A stretch of DNA of 64,000 bases from Bacteroides uniformis (GTDB taxonomy: Bacteria; Bacteroidota; Bacteroidia; Bacteroidales; Bacteroidaceae), in assembly GCF_025147485.1 (NCBI RefSeq), contig NZ_CP102263.1:1315501-1379500 (forward strand). The letters run 5' to 3'. A program made the position numbers and the translations under genes. Position 1 is the first letter of the stretch, and each line of letters begins with the position of its first letter. The notes beneath the pieces were generated by a model. The model was not told the DNA's origin and did not search any database. It worked only from the letters and a program-made list of their open reading frames with translations. Below, piece after piece: positions 9,652 to 19,634 of this stretch.

Positions 9652-11718
9652 ATGAAAATTAAAATATTTGCTGTTGTATGTTTATTAGCTGCTAATCTCT
9701 TTACAATATCTGCTCAAAAGTGGTTTACGCCTGAGGCGGAGAAACAAGTGGATGCTCTTTTGAGCCAGGTAGTAGAAGGAAACTACAAGAATAATCGCTA
9801 TCCTCTACTCCGTAAGCCCTTAATGGAACTTCCTTTAGGCAGTATCAAACCTAAAGGCTGGTTGCACGAAATGCTGGTTCGTCAGAAAAATGGCGCCAGT
9901 GGTCAGATGGATGTTCTTTACCCTTCGGTTATGGGCAAACGCAATGGTTGGTTAGGTGGTGATGGAGACCAGTGGGAACGCGGTCCATACTGGATAGACG
10001 GTCTACTTCCTTTGGCGTATATACTGGATGATGATGTCTTGAAAGCCAAAGTGCAACCTTGGATAGAATGGGCTTTGCAGAGCCAGCGTGAGGACGGATT
10101 CTTCGGTCCTGAAAAAGATTATCCGGGAGAGCCTGGACTGCAACGTGATAACTCGCAAGACTGGTGGCCGCGTATGGTCGTGCTGAAAATCCTACAGCAG
10201 TATTATTCGGCAACGAACGATAAGAGAGTCGTCGCTTTTATGACAAAATATTTCCGTTATCAACTGAATACCTTGCCGCAAAAACCTTTAGGACACTGGA
10301 GCAGTTGGGCAGAATTCCGTGCTTGTGACAATTTGCAAGCTGTATATTGGCTTTATAATCTTACGGGGGAGGATTTTTTGCTTGAATTGGGGCATTTGCT
10401 GCACCGGCAGAGTTTCAGTTTCATAGATATGGTAGATAGGGGAGACTTGCGCAGACCCTGCACTATACACTGTGTTAATTTGGCACAAGGCATCAAAGAA
10501 CCGATTATTTATTATCAGCAAGATACCGACCGGAAATATATTGATGCTGTCAAGGAAGGCTTTCGAGATATTCGCCGGTTCCACGGACAGCCGCAAGGCA
10601 TGTATGGAGGCGATGAGGCTTTGCATGGAAACAATCCTACACAAGGCTCGGAGTTGTGTTCGGCCGTAGAGTTGATGTACTCGCTGGAAAAAATGGTGGA
10701 GATTACAGGAGACATAGACTTTGCCGACCATTTGGAACGCATTGCTTTTAATGCTTTACCAGCCCAAATATCCGATGACTTTATGACTAAGCAATATTTC
10801 CAGCAACCGAATCAGGTGATGGTAACACGCCATCGTCGCAACTTCGACCAGGATCATGAAGGGACAGACCTTGCTTTTGGCACTCTGACCGGATACCCAT
10901 GTTGTTTTTCGAATATGCACCAAGGTTGGCCAAAATTTACACAGCACCTATGGTATGCCACACCTGATAACGGCATTGCAGCCATTGTCTATTCTCCGTC
11001 GGAAGTAACAGCCAATGTGGGTGATAATGTACCGGTGGTTATCAGTGAAGATACTTACTATCCGATGGATCATCAGATAACTTTTACCATTAAAGAGGTG
11101 AGGAATAAGGTGAAACAAGTGAAATTTCCATTTCACCTGCGTGTTCCGAAGTGGTGCAAGCAAGCTGAAATACGGGTAAATGGAAAGATGGAGCAAACTG
11201 TCAAAGGTGGGAAAATAGCTATCGTAGACCGTATATGGAAGCGGAATGATAAGATTGAACTGTATCTGCCCATGGAGGTCTTTACTAGCACTTGGTATGA
11301 AAACGCAGTATCTATTGAAAGAGGTCCGTTGGTATATGCCCTGAAAATGGAAGAAAATTGGGAAAAGAAAGAGTTTAAGGATAGTTGGTATGGTTCTTAT
11401 TATTATCAGGTGACTTCTTCGGATCCATGGAACTACGGATTGGTGGATTTTGACCGTAACAGAATGAACGAGGTGGCCCAAGTAAGTATCAATAGCCAAA
11501 AACAGCAATTGGACTTTCCTTGGAATCAGGAAAATGCACCGGTTGAAATAAAGATGAAGGCTCGTCTTATCCCTACTTGGACAGTATATAATGAAATGGC
11601 AGGGCCCCAGCCTTTCTCTTTCTGTGGCAGTGCCGAAGGAGGAGAGCAAGAAATCACGCTGATACCCTACGGTTGTACAACCCTGCGTATTTCAGAATTT
11701 CCAGTTGTTGGGAAATGA
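9652..11718 (+). CDS. GH127-like (DUF1680) glycoside hydrolase
   Basis: 688-residue secreted protein, signal peptide ending near ISAQ (residue 21). It has an (alpha/alpha)6 barrel followed by beta-sandwich domains, as in beta-L-arabinofuranosidases of GH127/GH146. The zinc-thiolate active-site set is visible: Glu334 and Cys336 in GSELCSAVE, and the Cys417-Cys418 pair in GYPCCFSNMHQG. In the characterised GH127 enzyme one of the Cys residues is the nucleophile. Known relatives act on beta-L-arabinofuranose or on rare sugars of pectin, so the substrate in an alpha-mannan locus is uncertain; a furanosyl decoration is an inference. It sits between GH38 and the GH76-GH125 pair. Confidence 0.85.
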   Translation: MKIKIFAVVCLLAANLFTISAQKWFTPEAEKQVDALLSQVVEGNYKNNRYPLLRKPLMELPLGSIKPKGWLHEMLVRQKNGASGQMDVLYPSVMGKRNGWLGGDGDQWERGPYWIDGLLPLAYILDDDVLKAKVQPWIEWALQSQREDGFFGPEKDYPGEPGLQRDNSQDWWPRMVVLKILQQYYSATNDKRVVAFMTKYFRYQLNTLPQKPLGHWSSWAEFRACDNLQAVYWLYNLTGEDFLLELGHLLHRQSFSFIDMVDRGDLRRPCTIHCVNLAQGIKEPIIYYQQDTDRKYIDAVKEGFRDIRRFHGQPQGMYGGDEALHGNNPTQGSELCSAVELMYSLEKMVEITGDIDFADHLERIAFNALPAQISDDFMTKQYFQQPNQVMVTRHRRNFDQDHEGTDLAFGTLTGYPCCFSNMHQGWPKFTQHLWYATPDNGIAAIVYSPSEVTANVGDNVPVVISEDTYYPMDHQITFTIKEVRNKVKQVKFPFHLRVPKWCKQAEIRVNGKMEQTVKGGKIAIVDRIWKRNDKIELYLPMEVFTSTWYENAVSIERGPLVYALKMEENWEKKEFKDSWYGSYYYQVTSSDPWNYGLVDFDRNRMNEVAQVSINSQKQQLDFPWNQENAPVEIKMKARLIPTWTVYNEMAGPQPFSFCGSAEGGEQEITLIPYGCTTLRISEFPVVGK

Positions 11719-11841
11719 TGTTTCCGAAGTATGGGGGAAACGGTGTGTCTGTTTTGTGACAAACTTGTTTTAGAATTCTGCCATGTCCGGAATGTGGACG
11801 GTTATGTCACGGATTTATAGTTGGCTTTTAACCTTACTGTC

Positions 11842-11849
11842 TATTTTTG
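11842..11849 (+). promoter_or_regulatory. Candidate promoter of the GH76-GH125 segment
   Basis: TATTTTTG matches the -7 consensus, with a TTGG 17 nt upstream as a weak -33. It sits about 95 nt before the GH76 start, in a 225-bp gap that otherwise holds only a short GTCC/GGAC hairpin. Confidence 0.4.
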
Positions 11850-11943
11850 CAATCGTTTTTAATAGGGTTTATATATTATATAAAAGAAGACTCCTGCAAC
11901 GGAGTGAAAAACAAGTCGAACAATTTAATGCCGTAGAAAAAAG

Positions 11944-13173
11944 ATGAAAAATTCCAAGAAAGCACTCCTCTGCCTATTGGCATGCGCCTTGGCAGTAACC
12001 GGATGCAAGACACAGAAAGAACCGGCTGTGGCAGACAACGCAATGCTGGTCAGATCTACACAAACACTTGATTCCTTATATGCTCACTATTCCGCACCGG
12101 GCACTTGTCTGTTGCGTGAGAATTATCCTTCGGACGTGGAAGGCTATACCGCTACTTATCTGGCTTCCGAGGAACAGAAGAACCGTCCCAATCTCTACTC
12201 TTATTTGTGGCCTTATTCCGGTACCTTCTCCGCAGTGAATGCGTTGATGGAGGCCACTAAAGATAACAAGAAAGATTTCGGGAACTATCAGAAGTTGCTT
12301 GATGAGAAAGTGCTTCCGGGACTTGCTGAATATTTCGATACTCGTCGTATGCCCAAAGCGTATGCTTCTTACATCAAGGACGCTCCGTTGTCCGACCGCT
12401 TTTACGATGACAACGTGTGGCTCGGCATTGACTTCACAGACGTCTATCTGATGACTAGCCAAGAGAACTATCTGCAGAGCGCCAAGCTTATCTGGAAGTT
12501 TATAGAAAGCGGTATGGACGATTGTTTGGGAGGAGGTATCTATTGGTGCGAACAGAAGAAGGAATCAAAGAACACTTGTTCCAACGCCCCTGGTTCCGTC
12601 TTTGCCCTGAAACTTTTCAAGGCTACGCAAGACAGCTCCTATTTTGAGAAAGGGAAGAGTTTGTACGAGTGGACTAAAGCAACATTGCAGGACACAACAG
12701 ACTGCCTTTACTTCGACAACATGCGTTTGGACGGTGAGATAGGACGTGCCAAATTTGCCTATAACAGCGGTCAGATGATGCAGTCGGCTGCTTTGCTCTA
12801 TCAGCTTACCGGTAATGGGCAGTATCTGAAGGATGCGCAAGCGATTGCTGCTGCTTGTCATAATTATTTCTTCATGGAATTCACCCCCGGACAAGGAGAA
12901 CCGTTCCATATGCTGAAGAAGGGTGATGTGTGGTTCACCGCCGTTATGTTGCGTGGTTTTATGGAACTCTATCAGGTGGACGGTAACAAGGTTTATCTTG
13001 ATTCCTTTGCCCGCAGTCTGGACTATGCTTGGACGCATGCCCGTGAAGATAACGGCCTTTTCAATACTGATTTCACCGGCAAGAGCCGCGACAATCGTAA
13101 ATGGCTGCTGACACAAGCCGCCATGGTAGAGATGTACGCGCGTTTGGCCGTGTTCGCTAATCAGTCTTTATAA
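11944..13173 (+). CDS. GH76 alpha-1,6-mannanase, lipoprotein, probably periplasmic
   Basis: 409 residues. Lipobox VTGC with lipidated Cys21, followed by KTQKE, which lacks the run of acidic residues typical of Bacteroides surface-exported lipoproteins; a periplasm-facing location is inferred. The GH76 (alpha/alpha)6 fold is recognised from the catalytic Asp pair in YDDNVWLG (Asp155-Asp156), plus GGGIYW, NAPGSVFAL and FAYNSGQM. It cleaves alpha-1,6-mannan backbone internally. Only 19 nt separate it from GH125, so endo-cutting and exo-trimming enzymes are co-transcribed. Confidence 0.93.
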   Translation: MKNSKKALLCLLACALAVTGCKTQKEPAVADNAMLVRSTQTLDSLYAHYSAPGTCLLRENYPSDVEGYTATYLASEEQKNRPNLYSYLWPYSGTFSAVNALMEATKDNKKDFGNYQKLLDEKVLPGLAEYFDTRRMPKAYASYIKDAPLSDRFYDDNVWLGIDFTDVYLMTSQENYLQSAKLIWKFIESGMDDCLGGGIYWCEQKKESKNTCSNAPGSVFALKLFKATQDSSYFEKGKSLYEWTKATLQDTTDCLYFDNMRLDGEIGRAKFAYNSGQMMQSAALLYQLTGNGQYLKDAQAIAAACHNYFFMEFTPGQGEPFHMLKKGDVWFTAVMLRGFMELYQVDGNKVYLDSFARSLDYAWTHAREDNGLFNTDFTGKSRDNRKWLLTQAAMVEMYARLAVFANQSL

Positions 13174-13192
13174 TTAAAACGAATCAGACCAA

Positions 13193-14656
13193 ATGAAAAA
13201 GAGAAACATTACCTTGTGCGCTGTTGCCATGCTCTGTATGCAAGGCTATGCTAAGGCAGACACTTTTATCCTGAAAGGTGACAACACTTGTGTGGAGAAC
13301 TATGCTCAGATGACTGCTGCTTACAAGAGCAATCGTCCAAAAATGAAGAAACGCCTTTTCACCTCAAAAGCGGTGGAAGCTGAGATTGTTCGCGTGAAGA
13401 AACTGCTTACCAATCCTAAGTTGGCGTGGATGTTTGAGAATTGCTTTCCTAATACGCTTGACACTACTGTACACTTTCGCATGCTGGACGGTAAACCCGA
13501 TACTTTTGTTTATACCGGTGACATCCATGCTATGTGGCTGCGTGACTCCGGTGCGCAGGTGTGGCCATATGTGCAGTTAGCCAACAATGATGCGCAATTG
13601 AAAGAGATGCTCGAAGGTGTCATTCGCCGTCAGTTCCTTTGCATCAACATTGATCCGTACGCCAATGCTTTCAACGACGGACCTACGGGTGGCAACTGGA
13701 TGACTGACTTGACAGATATGAAGCCCGAACTGCACGAGCGCAAATGGGAGATAGACTCTCTTTGTTACCCGCTTCGTCTGGCTTACCAGTATTGGAAAGT
13801 AACTGGTGACAGCAGTATCTTCGACGGTGAATGGATGAAGGCAATTACTGCTATCCTGAAGACTTTCAAGGAACAGCAGCGTAAGGACGGTGTAGGCCCT
13901 TACCGTTTCCAACGTAAGACGGAACGTGCTCTGGATACGCTGAATAACGACGGCTTGGGTGCTCCGGTCAAACCGGTGGGACTGATTGTTTCCGCTTTCC
14001 GCCCATCGGACGATGCCACTACGCTTCAGTACCTGGTCCCTTCCAACTTTTTCGCTGTCTCTTCTCTGAGAAAGGCTGCTGAAATTCTGACGGAAGTAAA
14101 CAAGGAAACATCCTTGGCCAAAGAATGCACCGATTTGGCAGCCGAAGTGGAGGCAGCCCTGAAGAAATATGCCACTTACAATCATCCTGAGTTTGGGACA
14201 ATCTATGCATTTGAAGTAGATGGATTCGGCAATCATCTGTTAATGGACGATGCCAATGTACCCAGCCTTCTTGCTATGCCTTATTTGGGTGATGTGGACG
14301 TAAACGATCCTATCTATCAGAATACACGCCGCTTTGTGTGGAGTGGCAGCAACCCTTACTTTTTTAAAGGTAAAGCCGGTGAAGGTATCGGAGGTCCGCA
14401 CATTGGTTATGATATGGTATGGCCTATGAGTATCATGATGAAGGCATTCACCAGCCAGAATGATGAGGAGATAAAGATTTGTATCAAAATGCTGATGGAT
14501 ACGGATGCCGGTACGGGATTCATGCACGAGTCTTTCCACAAGGATGACCCCACTAACTTTACCCGTGCATGGTTTGCTTGGCAGAATACGCTGTTTGGAG
14601 AATTGATTTTGAAATTAGTGAACGAGGGTAAAGTGGATTTGCTGAACAGCTTGTAA
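13193..14656 (+). CDS. GH125 exo-alpha-1,6-mannosidase
   Basis: 487 residues with a signal peptide (cleavage near YAKA, residue 22). The GH125 signature DIHAMWLRDS is at 110-119. Other conserved stretches are ANAFNDGPTGGNW, VSAFRPSDDATT and GIGGPHIGYDMVWPM. GH125 enzymes are metal-independent inverting exo-alpha-1,6-mannosidases that trim the debranched backbone oligosaccharides released by GH76, here likely in the periplasm. It is downstream of GH76 and 142 nt upstream of the SusC gene. Confidence 0.95.
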   Translation: MKKRNITLCAVAMLCMQGYAKADTFILKGDNTCVENYAQMTAAYKSNRPKMKKRLFTSKAVEAEIVRVKKLLTNPKLAWMFENCFPNTLDTTVHFRMLDGKPDTFVYTGDIHAMWLRDSGAQVWPYVQLANNDAQLKEMLEGVIRRQFLCINIDPYANAFNDGPTGGNWMTDLTDMKPELHERKWEIDSLCYPLRLAYQYWKVTGDSSIFDGEWMKAITAILKTFKEQQRKDGVGPYRFQRKTERALDTLNNDGLGAPVKPVGLIVSAFRPSDDATTLQYLVPSNFFAVSSLRKAAEILTEVNKETSLAKECTDLAAEVEAALKKYATYNHPEFGTIYAFEVDGFGNHLLMDDANVPSLLAMPYLGDVDVNDPIYQNTRRFVWSGSNPYFFKGKAGEGIGGPHIGYDMVWPMSIMMKAFTSQNDEEIKICIKMLMDTDAGTGFMHESFHKDDPTNFTRAWFAWQNTLFGELILKLVNEGKVDLLNSL

Positions 14657-14798
14657 AAACAGGAATTATTTAAAATCAATAAAGTGCGCTGGAAGGAGGA
14701 TTAGGATACAAATTGCATGAATTGGTTGTTAGTTGGTATTATTTGTGTTCTTTTCCTTTTTTTATCGTGATTTATTATAATGTTTAATCTTAAAGAAT

Positions 14799-17700
14799 AT
14801 GAAAAAGAATCGAGTGTACACAGTAAATTCATTGCTGGCTCGGATAGGTGGGAACTATAAGTTCTGGCTTATTGCCTTGCCTGCTGTGACTATGCTGGCG
14901 CAGGCTCCTGCGGTTTATGCACATGCGGAGACTATTACTGTGGTGCAGCAAAACAATGCCACGGTGAGAGGTTCCGTTAAGGATGCCACAGGTGAAAGCC
15001 TGATTGGAGTGAGTGTTACTGTTAAGGGTAAAGAAGGTGTGGGTACCATTACAGATGTGGATGGAAACTATTCCATTGTTTGTAGTGCCCAAGATGTTCT
15101 CGTCTTTTCCTATGTGGGATATGCCACTCAGGAAATTGCTGTGAAAAATCAAAAACAATTGAATGTTGTCTTAAAGGAGGATACCAAGGTGCTGGATGAA
15201 GTTATTGTCATCGGTTATGGTACTACTACCCGCAAGAGTGCCGTAGGTGCTGTAGACCAGGTAAAGGCTTCCATGATCGAAGACCGTCCCGTGGCTAACA
15301 TGACAGATGCTTTGCAAGGGGCTGCGCCCAACGTGGTTATCCAGCAGCGCAGTAGCAATCCTAATGATCGTAAGACTAACTTTAATATTCGTGGTATCAG
15401 CACTGTGAATGACAATAGTCCGCTTTTTGTCATAGACGGATTGGTAGCTGATGGCGGTAGTTTCGATAAATTGAATCCCAATGATATTGAGAACATTTCC
15501 ATCTTGAAAGATGCCGGTACAGCTGCTATTTATGGTTCACGTTCTTCCAATGGTGTAGTTTTGGTTACTACTAAGAAAGGTAAGAAGAACCAGCGTGCGA
15601 CAGTTCGGTTAAGTGGTATGATGGGATGGCAGAATCCGGATATCTTGTTTTCTCCGGTGAAAGGCTATCAGAACGCTACTTTGCGCAATTTAGCTGCCAC
15701 CAATGCTGGAGAGGCTCCTTTGTATACACCCGATCAAATCCGTGACCTGGCTGCCCATCAAAATGAAGAAAGCTGGTTTTTTGATCAGATAGTCCGCACA
15801 GCCTTACAGCAGAATTACAATCTAAGCGTATCTGGAGGTAGTGATAAAACTACTTACATGGTGTCCATGGGTTATTATGACCAGGAAAGTAATTATGTGG
15901 GCAACAGTGATTTTGGCGTGCAGCGTTATAATTTTCGTACCAATGTTAGCACGGAAGTGGGACGTTTGAAACTGAATGCTATTTTGGCTTATACACGTAA
16001 TAATAGTGTAAGTACCACCGGTGGGAGTTTGGAAGTGGATGCCGCCCGTGTACCTACTTATTATTATTACAAAATGAAATCGGAAGATGGAAGATATTTG
16101 TTAAATGATGTATTGACTGAATTTAACCCATTGGGAGCATTGGAAGCTGGTGGCCGTAACAAGTATCGTAACAATTATCTGAACGCTAATGTCAATGCTG
16201 AATTCCGGCTTATTGACGGATTGAAGTTGCGTGGAGTGTTGGGTGCGGATGTGATAAACGACATGCGTTCTACCCGCAATTTGGGCGTATCCTATTACTT
16301 GAATGAAGAGGCTACCGAACCACGTCCAGTGAAAGATACTGACTATCGGACCAGTAACTGGAATCATACGGCTTACCTTATTAATAGCCAACTTTTGTTG
16401 GATTACAACAAGACATTCGGTAAACACAATGTCAGCGGGCTTTTTGGAGTAACCAATGAATCGTTTACTTCGTCTAGCAATGAGATTGAGAAGAAGGGGG
16501 TAGATCCCGACTTGGGTATCGGTACAGACATTACCAATAGTACTGTGGGAAACATCACAGGAAAAACATTTGTAGATGAATCCAACCGTACCAGTCTGAC
16601 TTCTCTGTTGGGACGTGTGGGGTATTCTTACGCTGACAGATATTATACAGAATTCAGCTTCCGTTATGACGCTTCTTCCAAGTTTCATAAAGACTACCGA
16701 TGGGGTTTCTTCCCTTCTGTTTCATTAGGCTGGCGTTTGAGCGAGGAGAACTTTATGCAGGCTTACAAGGAACGTGTGGGTGACTTGAAACTGCGTACTT
16801 CTTTTGGTATCTTGGGTAACCAGTCTATTGGTACTTATGACCGTTTTACTGTTTACGAACTGTACAACAACTCTTACGCATACAACAACCAGACAGTATC
16901 GGGCGCAGGTTTTAAGTTAGGTAAGGATAATTTGACTTGGGAAAAGACCAAAACCTTCAACGTGGGTGTAGACGCTTCGTTCTTCAATAACGCTTTGAAT
17001 GTGACGTTCGACTATTTCTACAAGCGTACGAGCGACATTTTAATGAAGCCCCTTGTGCCTTCGGTATTCGGTACGGATATGGCGATGGACAACATTGGTG
17101 AGATGCAGAATCAAGGTTGGGACCTCTCTATCAACTATCGTTTGAAAACGGGAGCTGCAAATCATAACTTCAACTTCAATCTTGGTGACTCTTGGAATGA
17201 AGTGCTGAAGTACCCTGGTCACGAAAGAATCTCACAAATAGAGGAGTTGAGCCGTATCACCCGTGAAGGATGTCCGTTGGAGTCTTACTACGGTTACAAG
17301 ATGGACGGCTTTTTCCAAAGCTACGAGGAGATTGAGGCATCGGCTATTCCTGTAGGTGGAAAGGTACAGCCGGGTGACGTGAAGTTTGTAGACCGTAACG
17401 AAGATGGTGTCATCGACTCGAAGGATAAGTTTATCTTGGGTAATGCCTTCCCTCGTCTTACTTTCGGTTTCAACTACAATGTAGAATGGAAAGGATTCGA
17501 TTTCGGTATGTTCTGGCAGGGTGTGGGCAAGCGTGACATGATGCTTCGTGGTGAATTGATTGAACCGTTCCACGCCAATTACTCTTATAATATCTATAAG
17601 CATCAACTGGATTTCTGGACTCCTACCAACACCGATGCACGTTGGCCGAGACTTACTGCTCCGGGTTCTACTTCCAACAGAAACAACTACGGAAACGGAC

Positions 17701-17975
17701 AAGGTTCCGACCTATTCTTGATGGATGGAAAATACCTGCGTCTGAAGAACTTGCAGATTGGTTACACATTCCCCAAAACATGGAGCCGCAAGGTGGGCAT
17801 GGAAAAGGCACGTATCTATGTCAACGGACAAAACTTGCTGACTTTCAGTAATAACTCGTTTATTGACCCTGAATCTTCTGAGTTCGACTCTAAGATGGGT
17901 AATAGTGGCGCCAATTCTGGTAGAAACTACCCGACGCTCCGTTACTATGGTTTCGGTATAGACATTGAATTCTAA
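14799..17975 (+). CDS. SusC-like TonB-dependent outer-membrane glycan transporter (mannan PUL)
   Basis: 1058 residues. The signal sequence is unusually long, with a hydrophobic core only at about 23-43. A carboxypeptidase-regulatory-like domain follows (TVRGSVKDATGESLIGVSV), then the plug domain (DEVIVIGYGTTTRKSAVGAV; ILKDAGTAAIYGSRSSNGVV) and a 22-strand beta barrel ending in an aromatic residue (GFGIDIEF). It imports oligosaccharides using TonB energy. The SusD partner starts 15 nt downstream, so the two form the usual lidded pore. Confidence 0.97.
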   Translation: MKKNRVYTVNSLLARIGGNYKFWLIALPAVTMLAQAPAVYAHAETITVVQQNNATVRGSVKDATGESLIGVSVTVKGKEGVGTITDVDGNYSIVCSAQDVLVFSYVGYATQEIAVKNQKQLNVVLKEDTKVLDEVIVIGYGTTTRKSAVGAVDQVKASMIEDRPVANMTDALQGAAPNVVIQQRSSNPNDRKTNFNIRGISTVNDNSPLFVIDGLVADGGSFDKLNPNDIENISILKDAGTAAIYGSRSSNGVVLVTTKKGKKNQRATVRLSGMMGWQNPDILFSPVKGYQNATLRNLAATNAGEAPLYTPDQIRDLAAHQNEESWFFDQIVRTALQQNYNLSVSGGSDKTTYMVSMGYYDQESNYVGNSDFGVQRYNFRTNVSTEVGRLKLNAILAYTRNNSVSTTGGSLEVDAARVPTYYYYKMKSEDGRYLLNDVLTEFNPLGALEAGGRNKYRNNYLNANVNAEFRLIDGLKLRGVLGADVINDMRSTRNLGVSYYLNEEATEPRPVKDTDYRTSNWNHTAYLINSQLLLDYNKTFGKHNVSGLFGVTNESFTSSSNEIEKKGVDPDLGIGTDITNSTVGNITGKTFVDESNRTSLTSLLGRVGYSYADRYYTEFSFRYDASSKFHKDYRWGFFPSVSLGWRLSEENFMQAYKERVGDLKLRTSFGILGNQSIGTYDRFTVYELYNNSYAYNNQTVSGAGFKLGKDNLTWEKTKTFNVGVDASFFNNALNVTFDYFYKRTSDILMKPLVPSVFGTDMAMDNIGEMQNQGWDLSINYRLKTGAANHNFNFNLGDSWNEVLKYPGHERISQIEELSRITREGCPLESYYGYKMDGFFQSYEEIEASAIPVGGKVQPGDVKFVDRNEDGVIDSKDKFILGNAFPRLTFGFNYNVEWKGFDFGMFWQGVGKRDMMLRGELIEPFHANYSYNIYKHQLDFWTPTNTDARWPRLTAPGSTSNRNNYGNGQGSDLFLMDGKYLRLKNLQIGYTFPKTWSRKVGMEKARIYVNGQNLLTFSNNSFIDPESSEFDSKMGNSGANSGRNYPTLRYYGFGIDIEF

Positions 17976-17990
17976 AAACAACAGATAACT

Positions 17991-19601
17991 ATGAGACTAA
18001 GAAAATATATAGCTTTTGCCGGAATGGCTGTTCTGATGCTTTGCAGTTGCAACGAGATGGAGAACGCACCGACAAACAAATTTACGGATAACTCTTATTG
18101 GACTTCCACCACCAAAGCCCAGTATGTGGTGAACATGGCTTACAGCCAGATGTACAATGCAGGCCGTATGTGGAGCGATGAAAGTTTGAGTGACAATGCT
18201 TACGACGGTCGCAGTGTGGACGACCAACGTGCCATTCGCAAAGGTATGGCTACTCCCTCGCTCGACATCTTCAAGAATGAATGGAAAGACCTTTACGGAG
18301 GCATAAAGACCTGCCACGTGTTCCTTGAAAAGGTGGATCTGGTACCCAACATGGACGCATCTGTTAAAGCACGTATGATTGCCGAGATACGCTATATCCG
18401 TGCAAGCCTCTACTTCCGTCTGACTAACCTTTATGGTGCAGTACCTTTCTTTACGGAGGACATCACGCTGGAAGAATCGCGGAGTGTAAGTCGTACAGAC
18501 CGCGAAACCATTATCAGCTTCATTCACCAAGAATTGGAAGACATCAAGGATGCGCTTCCCACTCGCGACCAATTGCCCGAAGAAGACAAGGGCAAAATTA
18601 CTAAAGGTGCCGTTTGTGCTTTGCAGGCTCGTGTCTACTTGATGGATAGCGACTGGAACAATGTGATGCTTTATTGCGACAATCTGATGAACAAACAGGG
18701 CGAATATGGTACTTATGCCTTATTTCCTGATTATGCCGGGCTTTTTGATGAAGCCAATGAGTATAATGAAGAGATTATCATGGACCGTTCTTATGTACCC
18801 AATTTGATTACTTGGGGTGAGATGGTAGACATGATTCCTTTGTCAAGAGGCGGACGTGCCGTGAACCGTGTGCCGCAACAATCATTGGTAGATACTTATC
18901 TGATGCTTAGTGGAAAGACTATCAGTGAAGCCGGGACAGATTATAACCCTGCTTATCCTTACGACAACCGTGACCCACGTCTCACCGCTACTATCATTTA
19001 TGATGGCTATGACTGGAGTGGCAATGTGGACGATGGCAGTAAAGACGTAGTCATCAACATTCGTCCGGGTTCGGGAACCGATGCCTACGATGGTGGTGGA
19101 AACGGCACTTCTACCGGTTATTTCACCCGTAAGTATTATAATCCGCAGGCTTCCGGTGATCAGAATTCCGGTATGAACATCATCACTATGCGCTATGCTG
19201 ACATCTTGCTGATGTATGCTGAGGCTGTTCACGAAACAAGCGGTATGACTGAAGCGGTATGGAACAAGACCATCCGTCCCATCCGCGAACGTGCCGGATT
19301 CACTGCCGATGCAGCCTTGAACTTTCCTGCCGGAAAGAGCAAGGAAGAGATGAGGCAGATTATTCGCGACGAACGTCGTGTAGAAATGGCGATGGAAGGT
19401 TTGCGCTGGTATGATATTAAGCGTTGGAAGGCTGGCAACGAATACTTGTCGGGCAAGGTGCGCGGTGCAAGCTTCGTGGACGAGAATAAGCTTGACACTC
19501 GCAAGTTCGAAGAGGCAAGAGATTACCTTTGGGCAGTTCCTATCAGTGAAATCAATTTGAATCCCAATCTGGCGCCTAACAATCCAGGATATGGAAATTA
19601 A
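17991..19601 (+). CDS. SusD-like surface glycan-binding lipoprotein (mannan PUL)
   Basis: 536 residues. The lipobox LCSC places the lipid at Cys20. NEMENA follows, with acidic residues that fit the Bacteroides surface lipoprotein export signal. It has the SusD TPR-rich fold: IRYIRASLYFRLTNLYGAVPFF, ALQARVYLMDSDW and the C-terminal RDERRVEMAMEGLRWYDIKRW. It forms the lid on the upstream SusC and captures mannan-derived oligosaccharides at the cell surface. SusC-SusD spacing is 15 nt. Confidence 0.97.
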   Translation: MRLRKYIAFAGMAVLMLCSCNEMENAPTNKFTDNSYWTSTTKAQYVVNMAYSQMYNAGRMWSDESLSDNAYDGRSVDDQRAIRKGMATPSLDIFKNEWKDLYGGIKTCHVFLEKVDLVPNMDASVKARMIAEIRYIRASLYFRLTNLYGAVPFFTEDITLEESRSVSRTDRETIISFIHQELEDIKDALPTRDQLPEEDKGKITKGAVCALQARVYLMDSDWNNVMLYCDNLMNKQGEYGTYALFPDYAGLFDEANEYNEEIIMDRSYVPNLITWGEMVDMIPLSRGGRAVNRVPQQSLVDTYLMLSGKTISEAGTDYNPAYPYDNRDPRLTATIIYDGYDWSGNVDDGSKDVVINIRPGSGTDAYDGGGNGTSTGYFTRKYYNPQASGDQNSGMNIITMRYADILLMYAEAVHETSGMTEAVWNKTIRPIRERAGFTADAALNFPAGKSKEEMRQIIRDERRVEMAMEGLRWYDIKRWKAGNEYLSGKVRGASFVDENKLDTRKFEEARDYLWAVPISEINLNPNLAPNNPGYGN

Positions 19602-19634
19602 CGTGTATCTAAACTCATTAAAAACAATAGAACA

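Noticed and set aside
10948..11649. Minus-strand open frame of 233 codons opposite the GH127-like gene
   Set aside because: Antisense to a well-supported enzyme gene with no promoter or family similarity of its own.
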